A stretch of 64,000 nucleotides of DNA from an uncultured Phycisphaerales bacterium (GTDB lineage Bacteria > Planctomycetota > Phycisphaerae > Phycisphaerales > UBA1924). Shown here one piece after another: positions 26,401 through 35,180 of the stretch. The translations under genes were made by a program, and so were the position numbers. Every line of letters starts with the position of its first letter. Within the stretch, counting starts at the first letter, position 1. The stretch is from assembly GCA_937871915.1 (NCBI GenBank), contig CALMPG010000134.1, positions 62,001-126,000 on the forward strand. Reading direction: 5' to 3'. The notes under the pieces were generated by a model. It was not told the DNA's origin and did no database searches. It saw only the letters and a list, made by a program, of their open reading frames with translations.

Positions 26401-27167
26401 GTGCTCACCGTCCGCTGCTCGATCCGCTTCTCGGGCTTGGTTTTCACGATCCGGTCGATGTACGACCCCGGCGTGTGGATCGAGTCCCCGTCGAGTTCGC
26501 CCATCTCGACGATGTGCTCGACCTCGGCGATCACGAACGCCGCGGCGGTGGCCATCATCGGGTTGAAGTTGCGGGCGGTCTTGCGGTAGATCAGGTTGCC
26601 GAAGGTGTCGGCGGTGTGGGCCTTGACGAGGGCGAGGTCGGCGTACAGCCCCGTCTCCATCACGTAGGGCCGCTTCTGGGCGTTGCCCGCGCTCCCGGGC
26701 ACGCGGTTCTGGCCCTTCGTGTCCTCGCGCGTGCGATAGAACTCGCGGGTCTCCTTCCCCTCCGCCACCGGTGTGCCCACGCCCGTGGCCGTGTAGAAGG
26801 CCGGGATGCCCGCCCCGCCGGCCCGGATGCGCTCGGCGAGCGTCCCCTGCGGGTTGAACTCGACCTCCAGTTCCCCCTTGAGGAACTGGCTCTCGAAGTT
26901 CGCGTTCTCGCCGACGTACGACGAGACCATCTTGCGAATCTGGCGCGTCTGGAGCAACTGCCCGAGCCCGAAGTCGTCCACCCCGGCGTTGTTGGAGATG
27001 CAGGTGAGCCCCTTGACCCCGCTGTCGCGGAGCGCGGCGATCAGGTGCTCGGGAATCCCGCACAGCCCGAACCCCCCCACCATGACGGTGATATCGTCGC
27101 GCAGCACGCCGGTGGACTTCAGGTCGGCGAACGCTTCAACGGCCGTGGCATACACCTTCTTGACCAT
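26397..27167 (-). CDS. scoA: 3-oxoacid CoA-transferase subunit A (B subunit not adjacent)
   Basis: Subunit A of succinyl-CoA:3-ketoacid CoA-transferase works with subunit B, which carries the catalytic Glu, to activate acetoacetate or related acids. The 256-residue product has MVGGFGLCGIPEHLIAAL, ISNNAGVDDFGLGQLL, KMVSSYVGENANFE, GELEVEFNPQGTLAERIRAG, GIPAFYTATGVGT and ADTFGNLIYRKTARNFNP, all typical of subunit A. GGAG lies 5 nt before the ATG at 27167. The next gene downstream (4-nt overlap) is an unrelated membrane protein, so the partner must be encoded elsewhere. It could feed end products of aromatic degradation into central metabolism. Confidence 0.93.
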   Translation of the reverse strand: MVKKVYATAVEAFADLKSTGVLRDDITVMVGGFGLCGIPEHLIAALRDSGVKGLTCISNNAGVDDFGLGQLLQTRQIRKMVSSYVGENANFESQFLKGELEVEFNPQGTLAERIRAGGAGIPAFYTATGVGTPVAEGKETREFYRTREDTKGQNRVPGSAGNAQKRPYVMETGLYADLALVKAHTADTFGNLIYRKTARNFNPMMATAAAFVIAEVEHIVEMGELDGDSIHTPGSYIDRIVKTKPEKRIEQRTVST

Positions 27168-27224
27168 GGGATCTCCAGCAAGTCTGGGGGCTTTCCGACA
27201 CTGCAAACCACAGTGTACCGCCCT

Positions 27225-27620
27225 CTACGGCACCGCCGCCGTCACCCGCACAAACGCCCGGTACAGCCCGTCGTCGGTGATCGCACAATCCGCCCGGACC
27301 CCGGGCTCGCGCGGCAGCGACCCGGCCGCGGCGACGAACGCCCGCATCGCCCCTTCGAGCGCCTTCCGGCGGGCCGCCAGCAGCGTCTCCCCGTCCCCGA
27401 CCCCGCACACGCTCACCGTCGTTCCTTCGCGCACGGGCCCGTCGCTCCACCACGCGGGCGGGTCCGTCGTCGGCAGCAGTTGGATGTTCGGCAACGGCTC
27501 GGCGTGACCCCGCACCACCGGGGCCGTTGCACGCGTGCGGGGAGGCTGACACCCGCCGAGCGCCAGGGCCATCCCCGCCGCCGCACCCAGCATCAGGCTC
27601 GCGCACATCCGCCGGTTCAC
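27225..27620 (-). CDS. Predicted lipoprotein of unknown function
   Basis: The product of about 131 residues has a lipoprotein signal peptide (LMLGAAAGMALALGGC, lipobox LGGC). The mature domain has the pattern VCGVGDGETLLAARRKALEGAM, reminiscent of the alpha/beta fold of LPP20/SIMPL-type envelope proteins; that resemblance is weak. GTG at 27620 follows GGAGG by 7 nt and is preferred over the ATG at 27635. It lies 17 bp downstream of nrdR on the same strand. Confidence 0.7.
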   Translation of the reverse strand: MNRRMCASLMLGAAAGMALALGGCQPPRTRATAPVVRGHAEPLPNIQLLPTTDPPAWWSDGPVREGTTVSVCGVGDGETLLAARRKALEGAMRAFVAAAGSLPREPGVRADCAITDDGLYRAFVRVTAAVP

Positions 27621-27637
27621 GCGCTCGCCTCCCATGT

Positions 27638-28150
27638 TCAGAACAGTTTCGCCTGATCCTTCATCTCGCGCGGGCGCGAGTCGAGTTCCTTCAACTCCTC
27701 GACGAACTGCCCCACGTTCTGGAACTGGTAGTACTCGCTGGCAAACCGCACGTACGCGACCTTGTCGAGCTCGGCGAGTTTCTGCATCACGCGCTCGCCG
27801 ATCGCTCCCGAGGGCACCTCGCGGTCGAACTCGCGGTGCAACTCCTCCTCCACCGTGTCCACCAGCCCGCGCTTGGCCTCATCGGAGATCGGCCGCTTCC
27901 CACACGCCGCGAGCACGCCCTTGAGCACGTTCTCCTTGTTGAACGGCACGCGCGTCCCGTCTCGCTTGACGACCATCAGGCGGGCCGTCTCTTCCACCTT
28001 CTCGTACGTCGTGTACCGCTTCTCGCACGCGATGCACTCGCGCCGGCGGCGGACCACGCGACCGCCGTCGCTGGCGCGGCTGTCGATCACCTTGTCGTCG
28101 TTATGGCCGCAATAGGGGCAGATCAAAAGAAAACCCCGTCTACCGCCCAT
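27638..28150 (-). CDS. nrdR: Transcriptional regulator NrdR
   Basis: NrdR represses ribonucleotide reductase genes in response to dNTP/ATP levels. The 170-residue product has an N-terminal zinc ribbon (CPYCG ... CIACEKRYTTYEKVE) and an ATP-cone (LMVVKRDGTRVPFNKENVLKGV). The start is unclear: ATG at 28150 adds eight residues before the LICPYCG that normally begins NrdR, and an in-frame TTG at 28126 would give the canonical N-terminus. It diverges from thrS. No ribonucleotide reductase gene is in the window. Confidence 0.95.
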   Translation of the reverse strand: MGGRRGFLLICPYCGHNDDKVIDSRASDGGRVVRRRRECIACEKRYTTYEKVEETARLMVVKRDGTRVPFNKENVLKGVLAACGKRPISDEAKRGLVDTVEEELHREFDREVPSGAIGERVMQKLAELDKVAYVRFASEYYQFQNVGQFVEELKELDSRPREMKDQAKLF

Positions 28151-28327
28151 AGGCGGCCGACAAGGCCGCGATACAAGCCAATGGAGTGTCGCATACCACC
28201 CATGCTACGTCAAACCCTCCCGTCCAGAACCCGGCCAGACAACCGCTTTCGCACCCGGCGGACGTACTATCCCGACCCATTCCCCGCTCAGATTCCAAAG
28301 GCCGGATTCCAGCCCTTCGAGACTCCA

Positions 28328-30562
28328 ATGCCCCGCATCACCCTTCCCGACGGTTCCGTGAAAGAGTTTCCCCAGCCCGTGAGCGCCAAGGACGTCGCCG
28401 CGTCCATTGGTCCCGGCCTCGCCAAGGCCGCGCTGGGGGCGAAGATCAACGGCCAACTCAGCGACCTTTCCACGGTGATGTCGTCCGATGCCCATCTCGC
28501 CATCGTCACGCCAACCACCCGCGACAAGAAGCAAGACCCCGACGCCCTCTTCCTCATCCGCCACAGCGCGGCCCACGTCATGGCCGAGGCGATCCAGCGC
28601 ATCGTCCCGGAGGCCCAACTCGTCTACGGCCCGCCGCTCGATACCGGCTTCTACTACGACATCAAGTTCCCCGATGACCGCCCTCTGAAGGACGGCGACT
28701 TCGCGGCCATCGAGGCGGAGATGAAGAAGATCATCGCGGAGGATCGGCCGTTTACCCGCTGCGATTTACCCGCCCTTGATGCGGTCGAACGTCTTGACCG
28801 TGAGGGCAGCAAATACAAGAGCGACAATGCAAAGCGCGCGCTAGATGCTCAAATCGCCCTGGGTGCTCCAGTCGAAGGCCGCGTCACTACAAACCTCCGA
28901 CTCACCCTTCCGGGTGGTCCCCTGACCTTCGAGATTCCGAAGGGCGGCACACTCTCGTACTACTACACAGGACCGGCAAACGAAGGTGTGTGGAACGACC
29001 TCTGCCGCGGCCCCCATGTCCCCTCCACCGGGCGCATCGGCGCCGTGAAGGTCATGTCCCTCGCCTCTTCCTACTGGCACGGCGATGAGAACTCCGACCG
29101 CCTCACCCGCGTGTACGGCACCGCGTTCGCCACACAGGCCGACCTCGACGCCTTCCTCAAGCAGAAGGAAGAGGCCGCGGCCCGCGACCATCGCGTCATC
29201 GGCAAGGCCCTCCGCCTGTTCCACATCGACGAGACCGTCGGCCAGGGCCTCATCCTCTGGACCCCCGCGGGCTCGATCGTCCGCAAGGAACTCCAGAACT
29301 TCATCGGCGGCGAGCTCAGGAAGCAGGGGTACACCGAGGTCTTCACTCCCCACATCGGCTCGCTCGATCTCTACAAGACCTCCGGACACTATCCCTATTA
29401 CAAGGAGTCCCAGTTCCCCCCGATCGTCGAGCGCGATGTCCTCGAGCAGTTCGCCAAGGACGGCTGCTCGTGCGCCGATCTCATGCACCGGGTCGAGGGC
29501 GTTTCCGCCCATCTCGCGGCCGGCATCAACCAGCGCACCCAGAAGCAGACCATCACCCCCGACCGCGTCCTTCCCGACGACCAGCTCATCCCGGGCTTCA
29601 TGCTCAAGCCCATGAACTGCCCGCACCACGCCAAGATCTTCGCCTCCGCCCCCCACTCCTACCGCGACATGCCCGCGCGCCTGGCCGAGTTCGGCACCGT
29701 GTACCGCTGGGAGCAATCGGGCGAACTCAACGGCATGACCCGCGTGCGCGGCTTCACGCAGGACGACGCGCACCTCTTCTGCACCGAGGACCAGATCCCC
29801 GGCGAGATCCAGGGATGCCTCTCCTTGGTCAAGGTCATCTTCGACGTGCTGGGGATGAAGGACTACCGCGTCCGCGTCGGCCTGCGCGACCCGAGCGCGG
29901 ACAAGTACACCGGGACCAAGGAGAACTGGGACAAGGCCGAGGCCGCGTGCATCGACGCGGCCAAGTCTCTCGGCGTCCCCTTCAGCCAGGAGCCGGGCGA
30001 GGCCGCGTTCTACGGCCCGAAGATCGACTTCGTCGTCAAGGACGTCATCGGGCGCGAGTGGCAGCTCGGCACGGTGCAGGTCGATTACAACATGGCCATC
30101 CGCTTCGACCTGACGTACATCGGGCCGGACAACAAGCCCCACCGCCCCGTCGTCATCCACCGGGCCCCCTTCGGGTCGATGGAGCGTTTCTGCGGCGTGC
30201 TCATCGAACACTTCGCCGGCGCCTTTCCCACCTGGCTCAGCCCGGAGCAGGTGCGCGTGCTGCCCATCAGCGAGAAATCCGACGCGTACGCGGCCGGGGT
30301 GGAGCGGGCGCTCCGTGACCGCGGAGTTCGTGTGACCACCGACCTCTCCAACGATCGCATCCAGGGCAAGATCAAGGCCGCGACCGACTTCAAGATTCCC
30401 TACCTGCTCATCGTCGGCCCGCGCGACGCCGAGACCAACTCGGTGTCCGTGCGCATCCGCGGCACGGAAAGGGACGCGGGGGCGATGCCGCTCGATAGGT
30501 TCGTTGCGGCCATCGCCGATGAGATCGCGCAGCGTCGCGCGGAGATGACGGTCAAGCCATAG
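28328..30562 (+). CDS. thrS: Threonyl-tRNA synthetase, enlarged by two insertions
   Basis: ThrRS charges tRNA-Thr and edits mischarged Ser. The 744-residue product has an N-terminal TGS domain (PDGSVKEFPQPVSAKDVAAS), the editing domain with HSAAHVMAEAIQR and DLCRGPHVPSTGRIG, and class II motifs. The motif around MNCPHH (zinc Cys431), FGTVYRWEQSGEL and VIHRAPFGSMER are present, followed by the anticodon domain. It is about 100 residues longer than E. coli ThrRS. One insertion sits between the editing-domain core and DLCRGPH (residues of about 150-220, DNA 28770-28995, less GC-rich than the rest). A second, holding CSCADLMHRVEGVSAHLAAG, lies before MNCPHH. The ATG at 28328 matches the family N-terminus. 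Confidence 0.96.
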   Translation: MPRITLPDGSVKEFPQPVSAKDVAASIGPGLAKAALGAKINGQLSDLSTVMSSDAHLAIVTPTTRDKKQDPDALFLIRHSAAHVMAEAIQRIVPEAQLVYGPPLDTGFYYDIKFPDDRPLKDGDFAAIEAEMKKIIAEDRPFTRCDLPALDAVERLDREGSKYKSDNAKRALDAQIALGAPVEGRVTTNLRLTLPGGPLTFEIPKGGTLSYYYTGPANEGVWNDLCRGPHVPSTGRIGAVKVMSLASSYWHGDENSDRLTRVYGTAFATQADLDAFLKQKEEAAARDHRVIGKALRLFHIDETVGQGLILWTPAGSIVRKELQNFIGGELRKQGYTEVFTPHIGSLDLYKTSGHYPYYKESQFPPIVERDVLEQFAKDGCSCADLMHRVEGVSAHLAAGINQRTQKQTITPDRVLPDDQLIPGFMLKPMNCPHHAKIFASAPHSYRDMPARLAEFGTVYRWEQSGELNGMTRVRGFTQDDAHLFCTEDQIPGEIQGCLSLVKVIFDVLGMKDYRVRVGLRDPSADKYTGTKENWDKAEAACIDAAKSLGVPFSQEPGEAAFYGPKIDFVVKDVIGREWQLGTVQVDYNMAIRFDLTYIGPDNKPHRPVVIHRAPFGSMERFCGVLIEHFAGAFPTWLSPEQVRVLPISEKSDAYAAGVERALRDRGVRVTTDLSNDRIQGKIKAATDFKIPYLLIVGPRDAETNSVSVRIRGTERDAGAMPLDRFVAAIADEIAQRRAEMTVKP

Positions 30563-30592
30563 CGCCGCGGTGGTTGTCGTGGCTCGCGCCAC

Positions 30593-31240
30593 CTACAGCG
30601 TGAACTCGCGGATATGCCCGAGCACCCGGTCCGCCCCGGCGAGCGTCCCCGGCCCGTACGTGTGGCCCACCGCCCAGACCGCCATCCCCGCCGCGCGGGC
30701 CGAGGCGATGCCCGTGGGCGTGTCCTCGATCGCCAGGCACCGCCCGGGCTCCACGCCCAGCCGCTCGGCCGTGCGGAGATACCCGTCGGGCGCGGGCTTG
30801 AGCCTCGCCACATCGTCCCCGCACACCAGCGCGCCCAGCGCATCCATGATCCCCATTCGCCGTACCATCGCCTCGACCGAGCGGCGGAGCGACGAGGAAC
30901 AGACCGCCACCGGCCCCCGGGCCGCGGCCGCGCAAACCGCCGCCTCCGCTCCCTCCTGCACCTCGAACCGCCCCGCCGCGATCCCCTCGTCCATGAGTGC
31001 GAGTTTTCGGGCCAGCAGCGCCCGCAGGCCCGCGTCGTCGAGCGAGGCCCCGTGGGCCCGGGCGATCAGACCGAACGCCCGCTCGTCGCCTCGACCGACC
31101 ACGTTCTCGAAGAACCACTCGGTCGTGAAGTCCCAACCGAGCGGGCGCGCGCTCCCGCGGATGGCCCACTCGTGGAGCGGCTCGGAGTGCACCAGCGTGC
31201 CGTCGAAGTCGAAGATGACCGCCGCATAGTCCGTGGGCAT
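30593..31240 (-). CDS. HAD-superfamily hydrolase (beta-phosphoglucomutase-like)
   Basis: The 215-residue product carries the HAD motifs FDFDGTLVHSEPLH (nucleophile and acid/base Asp), CSSSLRRSVE (motif II), ARLKPAPDGYLR (Lys) and CLAIEDTPTGIASARAAG (motif IV). A helical cap between motifs I and II places it with the beta-phosphoglucomutase/phosphoglycolate phosphatase-like subgroup. The substrate cannot be told from sequence. It is convergent with thrS, 30 bp away. Confidence 0.88.
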   Translation of the reverse strand: MPTDYAAVIFDFDGTLVHSEPLHEWAIRGSARPLGWDFTTEWFFENVVGRGDERAFGLIARAHGASLDDAGLRALLARKLALMDEGIAAGRFEVQEGAEAAVCAAAARGPVAVCSSSLRRSVEAMVRRMGIMDALGALVCGDDVARLKPAPDGYLRTAERLGVEPGRCLAIEDTPTGIASARAAGMAVWAVGHTYGPGTLAGADRVLGHIREFTL

Positions 31241-31310
31241 GGGGCAAAGAGTACGGAGCGAGCGCCTACGAGCCCTCCGCGCAAGCGGAGGAGTCTCCCC
31301 CCACCCTCCC

Positions 31311-31357
31311 CAACAAACACGAACGCCGCGCGCCCGAGAAGGGCGGCGGCGGCGTTC
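31311..31357 (-). terminator. Probable terminator of the PEP-CTERM-like gene
   Basis: On the minus strand a long hairpin (gaacgccgc 31321-31329 with gcggcgttc 31349-31357, inner stem cgccc/gggcg) is followed by gtgtttgttg. The T-tract is weak, so termination strength is uncertain. Confidence 0.5.
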
Positions 31358-31417
31358 GGAGGGTGGGGAATGCGTGGGAGAGGGGGGTCGCCCGCGACCG
31401 CGTGGCGGGTTCTTGCT

Positions 31418-32173
31418 CTACTTCCGCCGACGCCGGGCCACGCCCAGCGCGCCCAGCCCGAGGAGCCCCGCCGTCGCCGGCGCGGGAATCGCGGGACAGA
31501 CCTGGATCGTGATCATGGCGTCGTTGAAGTCGCGATCGGAGGCGCCGTACGGACGATCCTCCCAGAACAGGGCCCACTCGTCGCAGGCCTGGCCGTTGCA
31601 CGAGCCGGACATCTTGTAGGTCACGAGCTGGTCGTAGGTGTTGTCGCAATACTGGCCGGTGCCGTAGTTGTCCGAGGAGCGCGAGGTCCAGGTCTTGCCC
31701 GTGGTGAGGTCCTTGATCGCGAAGCGGAAGGCCGCGGGGAGCGTGATCGTCGCCTCGGCCCCGATCGTGCCGGTGTTGAAGAGCTGGTGGAACGTGCTGC
31801 TCCCGCTCGTGTCATCGAAGTACCCGAACACCGAGTTGTCGCCGGCGTACTTGGCCTTGGCGATCACGGTCGTCATCGCCGGGCCGGTCCAGACGTTGTC
31901 GGTCCCGCTCACGCCCGTGGTCAGCGAGGTCGGCGTGTTCACGCCCTTGTCCGCCAGGCGCGTGGCCGTCATGCCGCTGGTCGAGTAGTCGCGACCGTTG
32001 GAGGCCAGGCTCCACGTCCCGCCGTACACCTGCGAGAGCATCTGCTTGTGGCTCTTCTCGCCCGAGGGCGGGCTCTGCACGAGCGTGTAGCCCGGCGCGG
32101 CCATGGCCGCGCCCGACATGCCCATGCCCACGAGGGCGGCGAAAACAAAGCTGGTTCGGTTCTTGATGTTCAT
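31418..32173 (-). CDS. Exported PEP-CTERM-like protein with DUF4114-like end
   Basis: The 251-residue product has a signal peptide (SFVFAALVGMGMSGAAMAAP) and a Ser/Thr/Asp-rich beta domain. WEDRPYGASDRDFNDAMITI is typical of DUF4114-like modules. The C-terminal sorting-type tail (PAPATAGLLGLGALGVARRRRK) consists of a Pro/Ala motif, a hydrophobic span and an Arg cluster. In PEP-CTERM systems this tail is recognised by an exosortase; none is encoded in this window. The ATG at 32173 was chosen by the signal peptide. The 198 bp upstream hold an 8-bp hairpin (cgcccgct 32249-32256 / agcgggcg 32262-32269). Confidence 0.8.
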   Translation of the reverse strand: MNIKNRTSFVFAALVGMGMSGAAMAAPGYTLVQSPPSGEKSHKQMLSQVYGGTWSLASNGRDYSTSGMTATRLADKGVNTPTSLTTGVSGTDNVWTGPAMTTVIAKAKYAGDNSVFGYFDDTSGSSTFHQLFNTGTIGAEATITLPAAFRFAIKDLTTGKTWTSRSSDNYGTGQYCDNTYDQLVTYKMSGSCNGQACDEWALFWEDRPYGASDRDFNDAMITIQVCPAIPAPATAGLLGLGALGVARRRRK

Positions 32174-32371
32174 GTGGTGCAAACCCCTGATGGCGTTATT
32201 GGTGAGCCGCTCCGGCGGCCCGTTGCACCAGAAGAGATGCCACGCACCCGCCCGCTTCGCCAGCGGGCGAGGCTCTTCCCTCGCGCGCCCCGACCACAGG
32301 CGCGGCACCGCTTCGCCCGTTTGACGTCGCGCGCCCGCACAGCCGTTACCCCCGGCACGCCGCCTGTGTTA

Positions 32372-33361
32372 TCAGCGATTGGCCGCGAACGTGTAGTGCG
32401 CCACCGCGAGCGCCTGCTGGTTCCCGCGGTCGGCCAGCGCCGAGGGCCGCACATCCACGATCGCCGTCGCGGGCTCGAGCGCGATCGCCCGCAGCGTGCC
32501 GGTCGCCCCGGGGATGAACAACTCCGGGTACGCCGTGCCGATCGTCCCGAGCACGAACACCTCGGGATTGAGAATGTCCGTCATGATCGCCATGATTCGC
32601 CCAAGTTCACGGGCCACGCGATCGGTCACACGCTTGGCCGCCGGGTCTCCAGCCCGGGCCGCCTCACACAGCCGCTCCGGCGTGATCGCCCCTTCCTTTT
32701 TCAGCACCTCGCGAAGGACGCTCTCCTCGCCGCGGTGCGTGCAGGCCGTCGCCTCGGCCGCGGCCATCTGGCTCATCCCCGGCCCGGAGCAGTACCCCTC
32801 GACCGTGCCGCGCCGACCGAACCCGACCGGCCCATCGTCGCTGGGGCTGAGTTGGATCCGCCCGATCTCCCCGGCCAGCCCCAGCGGCCCCTCGTAGAGC
32901 CGCCCGTCGATGATCAGCCCCGCGCCCATCCCGGTGGAAACGGTGAGAAACACCGCCGTCCGGGTGCCCCTGGCCGCGCCCCAGAGCCACTCCGCGTACG
33001 CCGCGGCGTTGGCGTCGTTCATCATCGCGCTGGGGCACGCGAAGTTCGCGGCCAGCCAGTCTCGCAGCGCAAAGCCATGCCACGAAGGATTGTTCGGCGG
33101 GTTGATGAACTTGCCGGCTCTGTAGTCCAGCGGCCCGGGGCAGGCCGCGCCGAGGGCGAGCACGCTCGCCCCGCCCACGCCCGCCGCCAACTCCGCCAAC
33201 CGCGTGGTGCACCGCGCCAGCATGGCTTCGGGTTTCAGGGCCGGATCGTTGGGAAATCGATCGCTCGCCAGCACCCGCCCATCGGGCGTGCCCACGCACA
33301 TGCCGATCTTGGTGCCGCCGATGTCCAGCCCGAGATACACGCCGGGTGCGCTCGCGTTCAC
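32372..33361 (-). CDS. ROK-family sugar kinase, zinc cysteines missing
   Basis: The 329-residue product has the ATP-binding start GVYLGLDIGGTKIGMCVG, the sugar-binding stretch MNDANAAAYAEWLWGAARG, FLTVSTGMGAGLIIDG and GEIGRIQL. The ROK signature CxCGxxGCxE reads GFGRRGTVEGYC here, so the usual zinc ligands are lost. The substrate could be glucose or another hexose. The GTG at 33361 overlaps the stop of the preceding membrane protein gene (GTGA), which supports that start. Confidence 0.85.
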   Translation of the reverse strand: MNASAPGVYLGLDIGGTKIGMCVGTPDGRVLASDRFPNDPALKPEAMLARCTTRLAELAAGVGGASVLALGAACPGPLDYRAGKFINPPNNPSWHGFALRDWLAANFACPSAMMNDANAAAYAEWLWGAARGTRTAVFLTVSTGMGAGLIIDGRLYEGPLGLAGEIGRIQLSPSDDGPVGFGRRGTVEGYCSGPGMSQMAAAEATACTHRGEESVLREVLKKEGAITPERLCEAARAGDPAAKRVTDRVARELGRIMAIMTDILNPEVFVLGTIGTAYPELFIPGATGTLRAIALEPATAIVDVRPSALADRGNQQALAVAHYTFAANR

Positions 33362-34008
33362 ATCATGGGCTCCGGGAGCGCGGCCCCGGCCTCCGGACGC
33401 TTGCCCATCGGGCCGAACCACACCAGGCAGAAGACCGGGTAGGCCGCGGCCACCACCGTCATGCACACCGCTTGCGGGATCTGATTCTGCATCCCGCCCT
33501 GACCGTTGAAGAACTGCGACCACGGATCGTCCGGGTGCGACGACAGATATCCGGAGGAAGACGCCTGGTACATGAACGCCCCGACAAACCCGATGAGCGT
33601 GAAGAGCAGACTCAGGCCCGCGTAGCCCAGGTGCAGCGTGCGACCCTTGGCCGCCCGCCTCAGCGTGGCGATCCCCGCGACGATCAGGATGATCGTTCCG
33701 ATGGGCCAGAAGACCGCGCTCGCCATCGAGAGCGGGCCGGGGGCCAGTTCCGCGGGCATGGGCGTGGTCGGGAGCATCGGCCCGCCGCCGCGGGCGCCGC
33801 CCTGCGACTGCGCCTGCTGCTGCAACTCTCCCATTTTCTGCAGGAACGGCCCCATGGCGAACGTGAACACCGCCGCACACAGGCCGCACACCGTGCCGAC
33901 CGAGCCGAGCACGATGCTGATGATGCCCACAACCTTTGGCCACGCCGGCGGATCGGTGGGGACGTTAAACTCGCCGGACACATGGGAAGGGGAACCGTAC
34001 TGGGACAT
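33358..34008 (-). CDS. Four-span membrane protein of unknown function
   Basis: The 216-residue product has about four hydrophobic segments (VVGIISIVLGSVGTVCGLCA, ASAVFWPIGTIILIVAGIAT, LGYAGLSLLFTLIGFVGAFM, AVCMTVVAAAYPVFCLVWFG) with Gln/Gly-rich and Ser-rich loops. The ATG at 34008 is preceded by GGAGGTGAT at ideal spacing, a near-perfect match to the 16S anti-Shine-Dalgarno and the strongest ribosome binding site I saw in the window. It is coupled to the ROK kinase by a 4-nt overlap and lies downstream of pheS. I recognise no family. Confidence 0.75.
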   Translation of the reverse strand: MSQYGSPSHVSGEFNVPTDPPAWPKVVGIISIVLGSVGTVCGLCAAVFTFAMGPFLQKMGELQQQAQSQGGARGGGPMLPTTPMPAELAPGPLSMASAVFWPIGTIILIVAGIATLRRAAKGRTLHLGYAGLSLLFTLIGFVGAFMYQASSSGYLSSHPDDPWSQFFNGQGGMQNQIPQAVCMTVVAAAYPVFCLVWFGPMGKRPEAGAALPEPMM

Positions 34009-34068
34009 GGAATCACCTCCAGAGATGTCCAAGAGCATACCAAAGTCGCTTCGGACGTGCCGCTCGCC

Positions 34069-35097
34069 CTACAACTGCTTCAGGAACCGCAGGTCGTTCT
34101 CGAAGAGCATCCGGATATCCGGGATCGAGTACTTCCCCATCGCCAGCCGTTCGATGCCGAACCCGAACGCAAACCCCGACCACACTTCGGGATCGATGTT
34201 GCACATCGTCAGCACCGCCGGGTCCACCATGCCGCACCCGCCAAGTTCCACCCACCGCCAAGGCTGGTCCGGGCGCAGACGCATGTAGAAGTCCACCTCC
34301 GCGCTCGGCTCGGTGAATGGGAAATAGCTCGGGCGCAGCCGCACGTTTGCCTCCGGCCCGAAGTACGCCTTGGCGAACTGCAAGAGGCATGTCTTCAGAT
34401 CCGCCATCGACACGCCCTTGTCGATGTAGAGGCCTTCGATCTGGTGGAACATGAAGCTGTGCGTCGCGTCCACCGTGTCCGGCCGGTACACCCGACCCGG
34501 AGACACGATCTTGATCGGCGGGGTGCGCGTTTCCATCACGCGGATCTGCACCGTGCTCGTCTGGCTCCGCAGCATGCGGGGCACATCGAACTTGAGCGGA
34601 TCGTCGATGTAGTAGTTGTCGCCGGGATCGCGGGCGGGGTGCTGCTGGGGGATGTTGAGCTTGATGAAGTTGTGCTCGTCGTCCTCGAGCTCGGGGCCCT
34701 GGGCGACCTCGAAGCCCATGCGGGCGAAGACGTCCACCAGCTCATCTCGCACGCGGGAGATGATGTGGCGGCGGCCGAGGCCGGTGGCGTAGTGCAGGCC
34801 GGGCTCGGTCATGTCGATTTGGGTTTCGCCGACTTTCGCGGGCGCGGCCGCTGCGCCGCCCATGGATTCCTGGCGGGCCTTGAAGGCTTCTTCGAGCGCG
34901 ACCTTGATCTGGTTGGCCTTGGCGCCGACGGCGGGCTTCTGGTCCTTGGGGACGTCTTTGAGCCCAGCGAGCGCGGCTTTGACCTTGCCGGAGTTGCCGA
35001 GGTATTCGGTTCGCCATGACTCCATGGCGGCGCCGTCGGCGGCCGCGGCGAGGGCGGCGAGGCCATCGGTTTGGAGTTGTTCGAGAGCTTGGAGCAT
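34069..35097 (-). CDS. pheS: Phenylalanyl-tRNA synthetase alpha subunit
   Basis: PheS is the catalytic subunit of the (alpha-beta)2 PheRS. The 342-residue product has an N-terminal coiled coil (MLQALEQLQTDGLAALAAAA), GRRHIISRVRDELVDVFARMGFEVAQGPELE, LRSQTSTVQIRVME, GRVYRPDTVDATHSFMFHQ (motif 2), LRPSYFPFTEPSAEVD and FGFGIERLAMGKYSIPDIR (motif 3). The ATG at 35097 gives the usual start. pheT, normally directly downstream, is absent: the next gene is a membrane protein, so the subunits are encoded apart. Confidence 0.97.
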   Translation of the reverse strand: MLQALEQLQTDGLAALAAAADGAAMESWRTEYLGNSGKVKAALAGLKDVPKDQKPAVGAKANQIKVALEEAFKARQESMGGAAAAPAKVGETQIDMTEPGLHYATGLGRRHIISRVRDELVDVFARMGFEVAQGPELEDDEHNFIKLNIPQQHPARDPGDNYYIDDPLKFDVPRMLRSQTSTVQIRVMETRTPPIKIVSPGRVYRPDTVDATHSFMFHQIEGLYIDKGVSMADLKTCLLQFAKAYFGPEANVRLRPSYFPFTEPSAEVDFYMRLRPDQPWRWVELGGCGMVDPAVLTMCNIDPEVWSGFAFGFGIERLAMGKYSIPDIRMLFENDLRFLKQL

Positions 35098-35180
35098 CGG
35101 GGCGGAGTGTAGCGGCGTCTGCACGCCGTTTGCGCGAGCGGACACATCCGCGGGATTCGCCGAGCCTCATCCCGGGCGTG

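Noticed and set aside
13000-27200. Search for 3-hydroxyanthranilate 3,4-dioxygenase in the kynurenine region
   Set aside because: No frame of suitable size shows a cupin pattern; the 180-residue product at 25858-26400 is a membrane-anchored protein of another type.
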